64,000 nucleotides of DNA from contig NZ_LRUN01000009.1 in assembly GCF_001679645.1 (NCBI RefSeq), forward strand, positions 1-64,000. The letters are read 5' to 3'. Made by a program: the position numbers and the translations under genes. Shown here in pieces: positions 14,390 through 23,222 of the stretch. Below the pieces are notes generated by a model that was not told the origin of the DNA, did no database searches, and saw nothing but the letters and a program-made list of their open reading frames with translations. Each line of letters opens with the position of its first letter. Positions within the stretch are counted from its first letter, which is position 1. The DNA is from Pseudomonas bananamidigenes. Its GTDB lineage: Bacteria; Pseudomonadota; Gammaproteobacteria; Pseudomonadales; Pseudomonadaceae.

Positions 14390-14867
14390 GAACAACGAGG
14401 TCGTCGACGAAACCTGGCACCTGCTGCCCAAGGATTTCAACATCGACGAGATCAGCAACTGCGACGATCTGATCGTCCCGCTGCAACTGTGGCGCGATCA
14501 CAGCCGCATGCTCAAGGCCCGCGATGGCGGTCTGGGCGTATGGCTGGATGCCGATGAAGAAGCCGAGGAAATCGCTGCCGACGTGGATCAGTTCCAGGTC
14601 ATTGCGCTGAACTTCCCGGCCTTCACCGACGGCCGCAACTATTCCAACGCCCGCCTGCTGCGTGACCGTTACGGCTTCAAGGGTGAGTTGCGGGCGATTG
14701 GCGACGTGCTGCGTGACCAGTTGTTCTACATGCGCCGCTGCGGTTTCGACGCCTTCGCCCTGCGCGCGGACAAGGATCCGTACGATGCCCTTGAAAGCTT
14801 GAAAGACTTCTCGGTGACCTATCAGGCCGCCACTGACGAACCTCTGCCGCTGTTCCGTCGCCGGTAA
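14373..14867 (+). CDS. DUF934 protein linked to sulfite reductase
   Basis: A 164-residue soluble protein of the DUF934 family, with the conserved central block IALNFPAFTDGRNYSNARLLRDRYGFKGE written here in part (FPAFTDGRNYSNARLL) and the later MRRCGFDAF. Family members nearly always follow CysI-type reductases and are thought to help sulfite reduction, though a biochemical role is not settled. The ATG at 14373 lies inside the end of cysI (17-base overlap), so translation is coupled. A strong bidirectional terminator follows. Confidence 0.88.
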   Translation: MQRIIKNNEVVDETWHLLPKDFNIDEISNCDDLIVPLQLWRDHSRMLKARDGGLGVWLDADEEAEEIAADVDQFQVIALNFPAFTDGRNYSNARLLRDRYGFKGELRAIGDVLRDQLFYMRRCGFDAFALRADKDPYDALESLKDFSVTYQAATDEPLPLFRRR

Positions 14868-14884
14868 ATCCACGGGGCGTACTC

Positions 14885-14920
14885 AAAAAAAACGCCGGTC
14901 ATTCGACCGGCGTTTTTTAT
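14885..14920. terminator. Bidirectional rho-independent terminator
   Basis: A perfect 9-base stem ACGCCGGTC/GACCGGCGT with an ATTC loop is preceded by a run of A and followed by a run of T. It can therefore end transcription from both the cysI-DUF934 side and the convergent sohB gene. Confidence 0.93.
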
Positions 14921-14928
14921 TGTCCGCT

Positions 14929-15951
14929 CTACCAGAAACGCTGCTGGGTCAACCGGCTCCACCAGTTCAGCAACACGCGATCCACCGAACCGCTGGCCGC
15001 CATGCCGATACGTTCCTGAAGGCTTTTGCGTTCGGCGTAATGAAGATGATAGACCTCGGCTTTTTTCGCCCGCTCCGCCAGATACTCGTCACTGGTCTTG
15101 AGTTCGTCCACCAGTCGTTTTTCCAGCGCCGCGAGGCCGAGCCAGACCTCGCCGGTGGCCACTTCGTCGATGGCCAGCTGAGGGCGATAACGGGCGACGA
15201 AGTTCTTGAACAGCCTGTGGGTGATATCCAGGTCTTCCTGGAACTTCTCCCGGCCCTTCTCGGTGTTTTCGCCAAACACGGTCAGGGTGCGTTTGTATTC
15301 GCCGGCGGTCAGCACTTCGAAATCGATGTCATGCTTTTTCAGCAGGCGATTGACGTTCGGCAACTGCGCAACCACCCCGATGGAGCCGAGAATGGCGAAC
15401 GGCGCGCTGATGACCTTCTCGCCGATGCACGCCATCATGTAGCCGCCGCTGGCCGCTACCTTGTCGATGCACACCGTCAACGGCACGCCGGCCTCACGGA
15501 TACGCGCCAGTTGCGAAGAGGCCAGACCATAGCTGTGAACCATGCCGCCGCCGCTTTCCAGACGCAGGACCACCTCGTCCTTCGGCGTGGCCAGGGTCAG
15601 CAGTGCGGTGATTTCATGGCGCAGGCTTTCGGTAGCGGACGCCTTGATGTCACCATCGAAATCCAGCACGAACACCCGGGGTTTGCTTTCGGTTTTTTTC
15701 TTCTGTTTCTTCTCGGATTTGGCCTCGCCCTTGCGCAACGCCTTGATCTGATCCTTGTCGAACAGGCTTTGCTCCAGGCGTTCACGCAGGCCTTTATAGA
15801 AATCGTTGAGCTTGCTGACCTGTAACTGGCCCGCGGCTTTGCGCCGGCCTTTGCTGCGCAATGCAGCGAAACTGGCCAGCACCACCAGAATGGCGATGAC
15901 CAGTGTCACGGTCTTGGCCAGGAAACTGGCGTATTCAGTCAAAAGCTCCAC
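14929..15951 (-). CDS. sohB: Inner-membrane peptidase SohB (S49 family)
   Basis: The 340-residue protein has an N-terminal membrane helix (about 10-32) and a lysine-rich linker. The S49 catalytic domain follows, with the serine in DKVAASGGYMMACIG and FAILGSIGVVAQLPN. SohB/SppA enzymes use a Ser-Lys dyad to degrade membrane-released peptides. The start is taken as the GTG at 15951, preceded by AAGGAGTCACT, because it gives the normal short N-terminus (ELLTEYASFLAK). The frame remains open for 42 more codons upstream but without family similarity. It is transcribed alone towards the shared terminator. Confidence 0.92.
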   Translation of the reverse strand: MELLTEYASFLAKTVTLVIAILVVLASFAALRSKGRRKAAGQLQVSKLNDFYKGLRERLEQSLFDKDQIKALRKGEAKSEKKQKKKTESKPRVFVLDFDGDIKASATESLRHEITALLTLATPKDEVVLRLESGGGMVHSYGLASSQLARIREAGVPLTVCIDKVAASGGYMMACIGEKVISAPFAILGSIGVVAQLPNVNRLLKKHDIDFEVLTAGEYKRTLTVFGENTEKGREKFQEDLDITHRLFKNFVARYRPQLAIDEVATGEVWLGLAALEKRLVDELKTSDEYLAERAKKAEVYHLHYAERKSLQERIGMAASGSVDRVLLNWWSRLTQQRFW

Positions 15952-16156
15952 AGTGACTCCTTCAAACGATGCGCCGTTGCTTGCCAGGCGCGGAATGCTT
16001 CCAGCATACCCATGCCGTGCGTCGTCGGCCAGCCGTGAAACCTCTGGAAACAGCCCTGTAACGGGCATTTCAAACAAGCGTATGTTTTTTCATTGACAGC
16101 TCACCGTCATCCCCATAACCTCGCCACAACCTTCAACGTACCGGGATGACGCGGAC

Positions 16157-16867
16157 GTGGGCAGCATCTACTTGATTCGACATGGCCAGGCCTCCTTCGG
16201 TGCAGACGACTATGACGTCCTGTCGCCGACCGGTGTACGCCAGGCAGAGATCCTCGGGCGCCATCTCGCCGACCTCGGAATCAGCTTCGACCGCTGCCTG
16301 TCGGGCGACCTGCGTCGTCAGCAGCACACGGCGAACAGCACGCTGGAACAGTTCGCCGCAGCCGGCCTGCCGGTTCCTGCGCTGGAGATCGATCCGGCCT
16401 TCAACGAATTCGACGCCGACGCCGTTATCCGCGCCCTGCTGCCGGCCATGCTGCCCGAAGAGCCCGAAGCACTGGACATACTGCGCAACGCTGCACAGAA
16501 CCGTGGCGAGTTCCAGCGCATCTTCGCCCTGATCATCGAGCGCTGGCTGGCCGGTACCTACGACACGCCCGGTCTGGAAAGCTGGCTGGGATTCGTCGAG
16601 CGAGTCCAGGCGGGGCTGAACCGCATCCTCGATCAGGCCGACAACACCCGGAAAATCGCAGTCTTTACCTCGGGCGGCACCATCACCGCCCTGCTCCACC
16701 TGATTACGCAGATGCCTGCCCGGCAGGCCTTTGAACTGAACTGGCAAATCGTCAACACCTCGCTCAACCATCTTAAGTTTCGTGGTCGCGAGGTGGCTCT
16801 GGCTTCCTTCAACAGTCACGTGCACCTGCAACTGCTGAAGGCCCCGGAACTCATCACTTTCCGCTGA
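16157..16867 (+). CDS. Histidine phosphatase superfamily protein
   Basis: The 236-residue protein carries the phosphoglycerate-mutase-like signature R8-H9-G10 (IYLIRHGQA), the second arginine in SGDLRRQQHT, the acidic FNEFDAD and the late TSGGTI element where family members often have His. It probably removes phosphate from a small molecule or protein, but the substrate cannot be told. Translation begins at a GTG (16157) with a weak ribosome site. It is followed after 48 bases by the SCP2 gene, and the two may be cotranscribed. Confidence 0.85.
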   Translation: MGSIYLIRHGQASFGADDYDVLSPTGVRQAEILGRHLADLGISFDRCLSGDLRRQQHTANSTLEQFAAAGLPVPALEIDPAFNEFDADAVIRALLPAMLPEEPEALDILRNAAQNRGEFQRIFALIIERWLAGTYDTPGLESWLGFVERVQAGLNRILDQADNTRKIAVFTSGGTITALLHLITQMPARQAFELNWQIVNTSLNHLKFRGREVALASFNSHVHLQLLKAPELITFR

Positions 16868-16915
16868 GTCCGGATTACTGTGACCCTGCTGCAATCAACC
16901 AAAAAGGATCGAACA

Positions 16916-17233
16916 ATGACCTCCGTAGCCGATGCCGTAAAAGCAATGCAAGCCAAGTTCAACCCAGCTGCCGCTGCCGGCCTGGACCTGGTTTTCGGTT
17001 TCAACATCACTGACGAAGACAAGCACTACGCCCTGATCGTCAAAGACGGCACTTGCGACATCCAGGAAGGCGAAAATGCCGACGCCAACTGCACGCTGGT
17101 GCTGGACAGCGAAACCCTGAAAGGCATCGTCAGCGGCGAAACCGACGGCATGCAGGCCTTCATGGGCGGCAAGCTGCGCGTCGAAGGCGACATGATGCTG
17201 TCGATGAAACTGTCCGAGCTGTTCCCGGCGTAA
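16916..17233 (+). CDS. SCP2 sterol-binding domain protein
   Basis: A 105-residue protein that is essentially one SCP2 domain: FGFNITDEDKHYALIVKDG, then DANCTLVLDSETLKGIVSGE and MQAFMGGKLRVEGDMMLSMKL. SCP2 domains bind lipids or fatty acyl-CoA in a hydrophobic tunnel. The ATG at 16916 follows AAAAAGGATCGAAC. It likely shares a transcript with the upstream histidine phosphatase gene and ends at the terminator at 17258-17280. Confidence 0.92.
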   Translation: MTSVADAVKAMQAKFNPAAAAGLDLVFGFNITDEDKHYALIVKDGTCDIQEGENADANCTLVLDSETLKGIVSGETDGMQAFMGGKLRVEGDMMLSMKLSELFPA

Positions 17234-17249
17234 GTCGCAGGCCAGCCAA

Positions 17250-17285
17250 AAAAAAAAAATCCCGCCTTGATGGCGGGATTCTTGT
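17250..17285. terminator. Bidirectional terminator
   Basis: A run of about 12 A residues leads into the stem AATCCCGCC/GGCGGGATT (loop TTGAT), followed by a T-rich stretch CTTGTTT. It separates the SCP2 gene from the convergent PAAR/effector operon and can serve both. Confidence 0.9.
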
Positions 17286-17309
17286 TTATGGAGTGTTTGA
17301 GACGATCCT

Positions 17310-17915
17310 TCAGCGCCTGCGCCGCTCGGCCTCATCCAGCTCGTTGAAGATCTGGACATACTCGGCATCCGCCTGCTGATCCACTGAAATCAATCGTGCA
17401 CTGTTGCTATCGATCAGGTTCCCGGTCTGCCCATCGCGGCTGAACGTGATCACAAAGCGCTGCCCCTCCAGCTCAAGAAACAGGTTATACAGATCAACGG
17501 GCTTGTCCGGCTTGTCGAACTTGCTAAGCCAATATCTGACCCGTTGATTCAGTTGCGGAGGATGGCTTATCAGCGAATCCGTATTGACTCCCGGAAAGTC
17601 ATATTCCAGAGCAACACCTGCAGTGGCAACCAAATCCTCGTTCATGTCTCGTGTTATCGGCAGCGGCTTGTTTCGAAGCATGGTGTCTGCACTGACTTCG
17701 GGCGGTGTCCCGATCGAACGACGGCGGTACATTCCGCTGTCGAACCAGCGAGATGCATCGAAACGATTGTCTTCAGGGCTCCAGAGGCCGTAGTTCATCA
17801 TCACTTTTGCAGGCATTTCATCTTCCTTGCCGACAGAAAAAAGACCAATGGCTAACGCTGTCACGAACAAAGCGCTGACAACGAACCCTTTGAACGTTCT
17901 TGTCGGGATCATCAT
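17310..17915 (-). CDS. Membrane-anchored candidate immunity protein
   Basis: A 201-residue protein with a positively charged start, one hydrophobic helix at about 10-30 and a periplasm-facing soluble domain of about 165 residues that I do not recognise. It ends in the charged tail DELDEAERRRR. The start ATG at 17915 overlaps the stop of the upstream predicted effector (ATGA), the arrangement usual for effector-immunity pairs. I infer an immunity role from this coupling and from the PAAR gene. The single anchor would place it where a periplasm-delivered effector could be neutralised. It could instead be an accessory effector subunit. Confidence 0.6.
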   Translation of the reverse strand: MMIPTRTFKGFVVSALFVTALAIGLFSVGKEDEMPAKVMMNYGLWSPEDNRFDASRWFDSGMYRRRSIGTPPEVSADTMLRNKPLPITRDMNEDLVATAGVALEYDFPGVNTDSLISHPPQLNQRVRYWLSKFDKPDKPVDLYNLFLELEGQRFVITFSRDGQTGNLIDSNSARLISVDQQADAEYVQIFNELDEAERRRR

Positions 17916-18952
17916 TTGGCAGGTCTGTACTCGCACAACTTTTTCGGTACGCCATCTGGCGTGTTGCCAGAGCGAACCGGGTGAACGGCGCCTTCAGCAT
18001 CCAGGGGATACCCGAGGGTACTGTTGTAGTGATCCCTTCCCTGAGCCTGCTTGAGTAAAGCGGCATCTTTGTCCGTCAGTGTCTTTTGTGGCGCAACGGG
18101 TGCCGTCTCGTTCGGTAACTGCGCCTCTGGATTTTTTTGTGCCGTGCGATGGGCTGCCAGACGTCGCTGGTAGTCACTGAGCTGTTTACGATAAGCGCGA
18201 CTGGCCGCTTTGTCGGCTTCCTGTCGGGCGGGTGCCTTCTCGACAGCTTTACGATCCTCATCGGTGCCATAAGTCTGGTCGTACAGACTTCGTCGAGGAA
18301 ACGCCCAGACCACTGCGCCGGTCGCGTTCGCCATGACTTGAGCCAGGCTTCGTTCGTAATGCGGATCCTCGTTTTCCCCCACCTTCAAATCGGCATCGAT
18401 TCCCAAACCGGTACGACAGGCGTAGGAATAAATCTTTGCACCGTAGGCAAATGCGTCCGGTGTGAACATTTGTGCCTGAGCGTCGCGTAAACGGTAGCTC
18501 AAGCGTTTGTCGAGTTCATAGCCAAACTCGATGGCTCCGACAATACCGTGGGAGAAGAAGTCCATTTGCTTGATCTCACGCCCTCTGCGCTTACGCGAAA
18601 CCACGAAATCAACCAGTTGCGAAATATTGTCGTATTCGCGGTACTCAGCCTTGTAGCGCTCCGTCACGATCTTTTTGACTTCCGCCAGCAGCTTCGGGTC
18701 GTATTCATCCTTGAAGATGAGAAACACCCGTTGTACGGCATAGTTCGGTTTGGGCTCAGGGTAGTTCCGGACCTGCCGGATTCCCTGATTGATGAAGTTC
18801 ATCATGTTTCCGCGTTGGCCGCGAAAATTGGCGACAAAACTGATATAGGACGCCCCCACCACCGTCACATAATCCTGCGCCAGCGTCCCCGTGACTTGTG
18901 TCGTTCCATGCTGATCGCTGGTTTGGACCTGTTTCTTTTGCGGTGCTGCCAC
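17912..18952 (-). CDS. Predicted type VI effector with caspase-like (CHF) domain
   Basis: The 346-residue protein has no signal peptide or membrane helix. Residues about 70-220 show the strand/motif order of caspase-hemoglobinase-fold proteases: a hydrophobic strand VQRVFLIF (73-80), then IKQMDFFSHG with H135, then IYSYACRTG with C179, then AVVWAFPRR. The His-Gly and Ala-Cys-Arg motifs 44 residues apart match the caspase/CHAT-type dyad. The C-terminal 100 residues are charged and low in complexity (about 235-310, Lys/Ala/Gln rich). It starts at a GTG with AAGGAGTATCAACC upstream, 12 bases behind a PAAR gene, and overlaps a candidate immunity gene. The effector role and protease fold are inferences. 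Confidence 0.62.
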   Translation of the reverse strand: MAAPQKKQVQTSDQHGTTQVTGTLAQDYVTVVGASYISFVANFRGQRGNMMNFINQGIRQVRNYPEPKPNYAVQRVFLIFKDEYDPKLLAEVKKIVTERYKAEYREYDNISQLVDFVVSRKRRGREIKQMDFFSHGIVGAIEFGYELDKRLSYRLRDAQAQMFTPDAFAYGAKIYSYACRTGLGIDADLKVGENEDPHYERSLAQVMANATGAVVWAFPRRSLYDQTYGTDEDRKAVEKAPARQEADKAASRAYRKQLSDYQRRLAAHRTAQKNPEAQLPNETAPVAPQKTLTDKDAALLKQAQGRDHYNSTLGYPLDAEGAVHPVRSGNTPDGVPKKLCEYRPAK

Positions 18953-18964
18953 GGTTGATACTCC

Positions 18965-19492
18965 TTAGTATTCGATACCCAGTGCGTCCAGATGGGCAGC
19001 CGCTTCCTTGCCCCATTGCACGGTAATGGAGGTCGGATTGGCGGTGAACACCCGAGCGGCATTACCGTGGTTGTCTGTGTGTCCGACCAGCCGCTGTCCA
19101 TCGCCGGTTTCGATGCAATAGAGCATGTCGGGAATGGCTTCTCCGCTGGACTCATCCACCAGTTGAAAGCGTTCGCTGTGTTTGGGCACGGTGACAATCG
19201 GGGTAAAGGGCGCCGCGCCAACCTGAGTACCTACAAAAACATCGCCGGAGCCGGTGATGATCATGCCGCCATGGGCAGTGGCGCTACCGAGAAAGGCTAT
19301 GGGCTTGCCGTTTATCAGGATATTGCTGATACCTTCGGTCACCGAGTCACCGCATGCGGTGGCATCACCGACACGTAACACCGGCATGCCGTTGATAAAC
19401 ACGTTCGAAGAGGCGCTGGTGCTGGGATTGGTTGCGTGCCCGGTCACCGGGCAGGCATTGAGATCGCTAAGTCGAGCGGCAGGTTTCGCCAT
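18965..19492 (-). CDS. PAAR domain protein with C-terminal adaptor-like domain
   Basis: The 175-residue protein opens with a PAAR domain (about 1-100) containing MAKPAARLSDLNACPVTGH, VFINGMPVLRVGDATACG and ITGSGDVFVG. PAAR proteins form the sharp tip on the VgrG spike of type VI secretion systems and carry effectors. Residues about 105-175 (FQLVDESSGEAIPDMLY...GHTDNHGNAARVF) look like a small beta-sandwich (transthyretin-like) extension that could dock the downstream effector. It is the first gene of the three-gene minus-strand operon. No other type VI genes occur in the window. Confidence 0.9.
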   Translation of the reverse strand: MAKPAARLSDLNACPVTGHATNPSTSASSNVFINGMPVLRVGDATACGDSVTEGISNILINGKPIAFLGSATAHGGMIITGSGDVFVGTQVGAAPFTPIVTVPKHSERFQLVDESSGEAIPDMLYCIETGDGQRLVGHTDNHGNAARVFTANPTSITVQWGKEAAAHLDALGIEY

Positions 19493-19536
19493 CGCCTACG
19501 TCCTTGTAAGTGAAAGAGGTCGAAAATTTACCGGAT

Positions 19537-21134
19537 TCACTCGCCAGTTGAAAGTCGGCCATCCGCCAGTTGCGACGCGGCCATCAATTCCCGGGTGTAA
19601 GGATGCTGTGCACAGGCGAACAACGCTTCCGTTTCCCCACGCTCCACGACCTCACCCTCCTTCATCACGATCAGATCGTGTGCCAGCGCTCGCACCACCG
19701 CCAGATCATGACTGATGAACAAATACGTCAGCCCATGTTCCTCCTGCAACCGGCGCAACAGCGCGACGATCTGTTTCTGCACCGTGCGATCCAGCGCCGA
19801 GGTGGGTTCGTCCAGCAGGATCAGATCCGGTTTGAGCACCAGCGCCCGGGCGATGGCGATGCGTTGACGTTGCCCGCCGGAAAACTCGTGGGGGTAGCGG
19901 TGCGCGCGGCAGGGTCGATGCCTACTTCCCTCAAGACATCGATCACGGCCTGTTCACGTTCCCTCGCGCTCAAGTCACTGTGCACCTGCAACCCCTCGGC
20001 AATGATCTGCTCAACACACAAGCGCGGACTGAGGCTGCCGAACGGGTCCTGAAACACCACTTGCAGGCGCTTGCGCAATGGCCGCAGTTGTTTGCCGCTC
20101 AGTTCCTCCAAGGCTTCGCCTGCAAAGCGGATGCTGCCGTCGGCGTCGATCAGACGCAGGATCGCCTGGCCGAGGGTGGACTTGCCCGAACCGGATTCGC
20201 CGACGATGCCAAGGGTCTTGCCTCGCTGCAGAGTCAAATCAATACCGTTGACCGCGTGCAGATACGACTTGCGCCGCAGCCAGCCGCCACCGAGGCGAAA
20301 ACGCACGTTGAGATTGCGCACCTGCAGCAGATCCTCCGCCCGGTCCCGGCATAACGCCGCGCCACCGGGTTCGGCATTGAGCAATTCGATACTGTAAGGA
20401 TGCTGCGGCGCCCGGAATAACTGCTCGCAAGTCGCCTGTTCGACGATTTCGCCGGCACGCATCACCGCCACCCGCTGGGCGATGGTGCGCACCAGATTCA
20501 AGTCATGGCTGATGATCAGCAGCGCCATGCCCAGTCGTTGTTGCAGGTCCTTGAGCAGCAGCAGGATCTTGCGTTGCACGGTGACGTCAAGGGCCGTGGT
20601 CGGCTCGTCGGCGATCAATAACCGAGGCTCACACGCCAGCGCCATGGCGATCATCACTCGCTGCCGTTGCCCGCCGGAGAGCTGATGCGGATAAGCCTTC
20701 AGACGCTCGTCCGGGCGTTGAATACCCACCAGTTCCAACAGCTCGATAATCCGTTTGCGCGCCGCCGCACCCGCCAGACCTTTGTGCAGCGCCAGGCTTT
20801 CCCCCAGTTGTCGTTCGATGCTGTGCAACGGGTTCAGCGAACTCATGGGCTCCTGAAAAATCATTGCGATCCGGTTGCCCCGCAGTTGCCGCAGGTAACG
20901 CTCATGTACGCCAAGCAACTCTTCGCCACCATAGCGAATGCTGCCATGGATCTGCGTAATGTCCGGGTCGAGCAGTTGCAGGATGCTGTGGGCCGTCACC
21001 GATTTGCCGGAACCCGACTCCCCCACCAGGGCCAGGCATTCCCCCGGACGAATGTCCAGATCAATACCGTGAACCACTGCCTGGCCTTTGAAAGCCACGC
21101 GCAGGTCGCGTATTTCGATCAAGTGTTCACACAT
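19537..21134 (-). pseudogene. yejF: Peptide ABC transporter ATPase YejF, frameshifted
   Basis: This is a double ATPase of about 530 residues in YejF/DppDF style. The first half is complete (two GESGSGKS Walker A motifs in total, LSGGQRQR and LIADEPTTALD in domain 1). In domain 2 the frame is lost just before the signature motif. The normal continuation ([21 protein letters not shown], then [12 protein letters not shown]) is found in another frame. A single missing base near 19901-19902, in a GC-repeat (TGCGCGCGG), accounts for it. As read, the first frame ends shortly after the shift near 19821. Domain 2 would be lost unless the base is a sequencing error. It lies 1 base behind yejE. Confidence 0.85.
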
Positions 21135-21135
21135 A

Positions 21136-22161
21136 TCAAGTCCTCGGGTCGAAGGCATCACGACAGGCTTCGCCAATGAAGACGAGCAATGAAAGAATCA
21201 ACGCGAGCGCAAAGAACGCCGTCAGTCCCAGCCATGGCGCCTGGAGATTGCTTTTGCCCTGACCGATCAACTCACCCAGCGAAGCGCTGCCCGCCGGCAT
21301 GCCGAAGCCGAGAAAGTCCAGCGCCGACAACGTCGCGATAGCCCCGGTGAGAATGAACGGCAGGTACGTCAGCGTGGCGCTCATGGCGTTGGGCAGGATG
21401 TGCCGCACGATCACCTGTGTATTTCCGACGCCCAGCGCACGCGCCGCTTTTACGTACTCCAGACCCCGGCTGCGCAGGAATTCGGCACGCACAACGTCCA
21501 CCAGGCTGAGCCAGGAAAACAGTGCCATGATCCCCAGCAGCCACCAGAAATTCGGCTCGACGAATCCCGACAGGATGATCAACAGATACAACACCGGCAG
21601 CCCCGACCAGACCTCCAGCAAACGCTGCCCGATCAAGTCGACCCAACCGCCGTAATAACCCTGCAGAGCGCCGGCGGCAATGCCGATCAAAGCACTGGCG
21701 GCAGTCAGCGCCAACGCGAACAGCAACGAAACCCGGGTGCCGAAAATCACCCGCGCCAGCACATCGCGCGCCTGATCATCGGTACCCAGCCAGTTGTCGC
21801 CGGAGGGCGGGCTCGGTGCCGGTTCCGTGAGATCGTAATTGACCGTGTCGAAACCGAACGGGATCGGCGCAAACCACGTTCGCCCGCCCTGCCCTTCGAT
21901 CAGCTGGCGCACCTGGGCGCTGCGATAGTCCGGTTGAAATGGCAGCTCGCCACCGAAGTCCTGTTCGGTATAACGCTTGAATGCCGGAAAAAACCATTCC
22001 CCTTGAAACGTCAGCAACAGCGGTTTGTCATTGGCAATCAGTTCACCGCCCAGACTCAGCCCGAACAATCCCAGAAACAGCCACAACGACCACCAGCCGC
22101 GCCGATGAGCCTTGAACCGCGCCCAGCGGCGCTGCCCGATGGGAGAAAGCGTCAGCATCAC
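21136..22161 (-). CDS. yejE: Peptide ABC transporter permease YejE
   Basis: The 341-residue protein has six predicted helices: an N-terminal one (about 22-42), a long periplasmic loop with the YejE-typical [16 protein letters not shown], then five helices. The cytoplasmic EAA-type loop is [25 protein letters not shown] (here in part, [20 protein letters not shown]). It pairs with YejB to form the channel of a peptide importer. Its ATG overlaps the yejB stop (ATGA), and its own stop is 1 base from yejF, so the genes are translationally coupled. Confidence 0.95.
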   Translation of the reverse strand: MMLTLSPIGQRRWARFKAHRRGWWSLWLFLGLFGLSLGGELIANDKPLLLTFQGEWFFPAFKRYTEQDFGGELPFQPDYRSAQVRQLIEGQGGRTWFAPIPFGFDTVNYDLTEPAPSPPSGDNWLGTDDQARDVLARVIFGTRVSLLFALALTAASALIGIAAGALQGYYGGWVDLIGQRLLEVWSGLPVLYLLIILSGFVEPNFWWLLGIMALFSWLSLVDVVRAEFLRSRGLEYVKAARALGVGNTQVIVRHILPNAMSATLTYLPFILTGAIATLSALDFLGFGMPAGSASLGELIGQGKSNLQAPWLGLTAFFALALILSLLVFIGEACRDAFDPRT

Positions 22162-23222
22162 GTAGCCCTCGCAGTCAAGTCGATACGCGGGTCAACCAGC
22201 GTGTAGCACAGGTCGCCCAGCAGCTTTATCAGCAGCCCGAACAGGGTGAAGATGAACAGCGAACCGAACACCACCGGGTAATCTCTCGATACTGCCGCCT
22301 CGTAACTCAGGCGTCCGAGGCCGTCGAGGGAGAAGATCACTTCGATCAGCAATGAGCCGCCGAAGAACACCGTCACCAGTGCCTGAGGCAACCCGGCAAC
22401 CACCAGCAGCATCGCATTGCGAAACACATGTCCGTACAACACCTGCCGCTCACTCAGGCCCTTGGCCCGGGCCGTGACCACGTACAGCCGGGAAATCTCG
22501 TTGAGGAAGCTGTTCTTGGTCAGGATCGTCAGGGTCGCGAAACCGCCGATGACCAGCGCGCTGACCGGTAGCACCAGATGCCAGAAGTAATCCGCTACCT
22601 TGCCCCAGAGCGTCAGCTCGGCGAAGTTGTCCGAGACCAGCCCGCGTACCGGAAACCAGTCCAGCACCGTGCCGCCGGCGAACACCACGATCAGTAGCAG
22701 CGCGAACAGAAATCCGGGCATCGCGTAGCCGACGATGATCGCTGCGCTGCTCCAGACATCGAACGCCGATCCGTTGTGCACGGCCTTGCGAATGCCCAGC
22801 GGGATCGACACCAGATAAGTGATCAAGGTCGCCCACAGCCCCAGCGACAAGGTCACCGGCAGCTTCTGCCAGATCAGTTCGGTCACCGTGGCCCCGCGAA
22901 AGAAGCTCTTGCCGAAATCCAGTTGCGCGTAGCTTTTGAGCATCAGCCACAAACGCTCGGTGGCGGGCTTGTCGAAGCCGTACTGACGCTCGATATCGGC
23001 CACCAGTTTCGGGTCCAGACCGCGAGTGGCGCGGGACTCGCCGCCAATGGTTTCGACATGGCTCGCTCCCACGGCACCACCGGCGCCGATCCCCTGTAAC
23101 CGGGCGATGGCCTGCTCCACCGGGCCACCGGGTGCGGCCTGCACGATCACGAAATTGAGCAGCAGAATCGCCAGCAGAGTCGGCACGATCAGCAGCAGAC
23201 GCCGCAGGCTATAACCCCACAT
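22158..23222 (-). CDS. yejB: Peptide ABC transporter permease YejB
   Basis: The 354-residue inner-membrane permease starts with the family motif [23 protein letters not shown] and has six predicted helices. The EAA loop [20 protein letters not shown] faces the ATPase. YejB works with YejE and the binding protein YejA. In enterobacteria the system imports oligopeptides and peptide-nucleotide antibiotics such as microcin C. It begins 14 bases inside the end of yejA, so expression is coupled. Confidence 0.95.
   Translation of the reverse strand: MWGYSLRRLLLIVPTLLAILLLNFVIVQAAPGGPVEQAIARLQGIGAGGAVGASHVETIGGESRATRGLDPKLVADIERQYGFDKPATERLWLMLKSYAQLDFGKSFFRGATVTELIWQKLPVTLSLGLWATLITYLVSIPLGIRKAVHNGSAFDVWSSAAIIVGYAMPGFLFALLLIVVFAGGTVLDWFPVRGLVSDNFAELTLWGKVADYFWHLVLPVSALVIGGFATLTILTKNSFLNEISRLYVVTARAKGLSERQVLYGHVFRNAMLLVVAGLPQALVTVFFGGSLLIEVIFSLDGLGRLSYEAAVSRDYPVVFGSLFIFTLFGLLIKLLGDLCYTLVDPRIDLTARAT

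Noticed and set aside
17310..19492. Complete type VI secretion locus
   Set aside because: No VgrG, Hcp, TssB/C or ClpV genes occur in the window. The PAAR-effector-partner trio is an orphan cargo island.
19821..19910. Programmed ribosomal frameshift in yejF
   Set aside because: There is no slippery heptamer or downstream pseudoknot evident, and the shift falls inside a conserved motif of a family normally encoded in one frame. Mutation or sequencing error is simpler.
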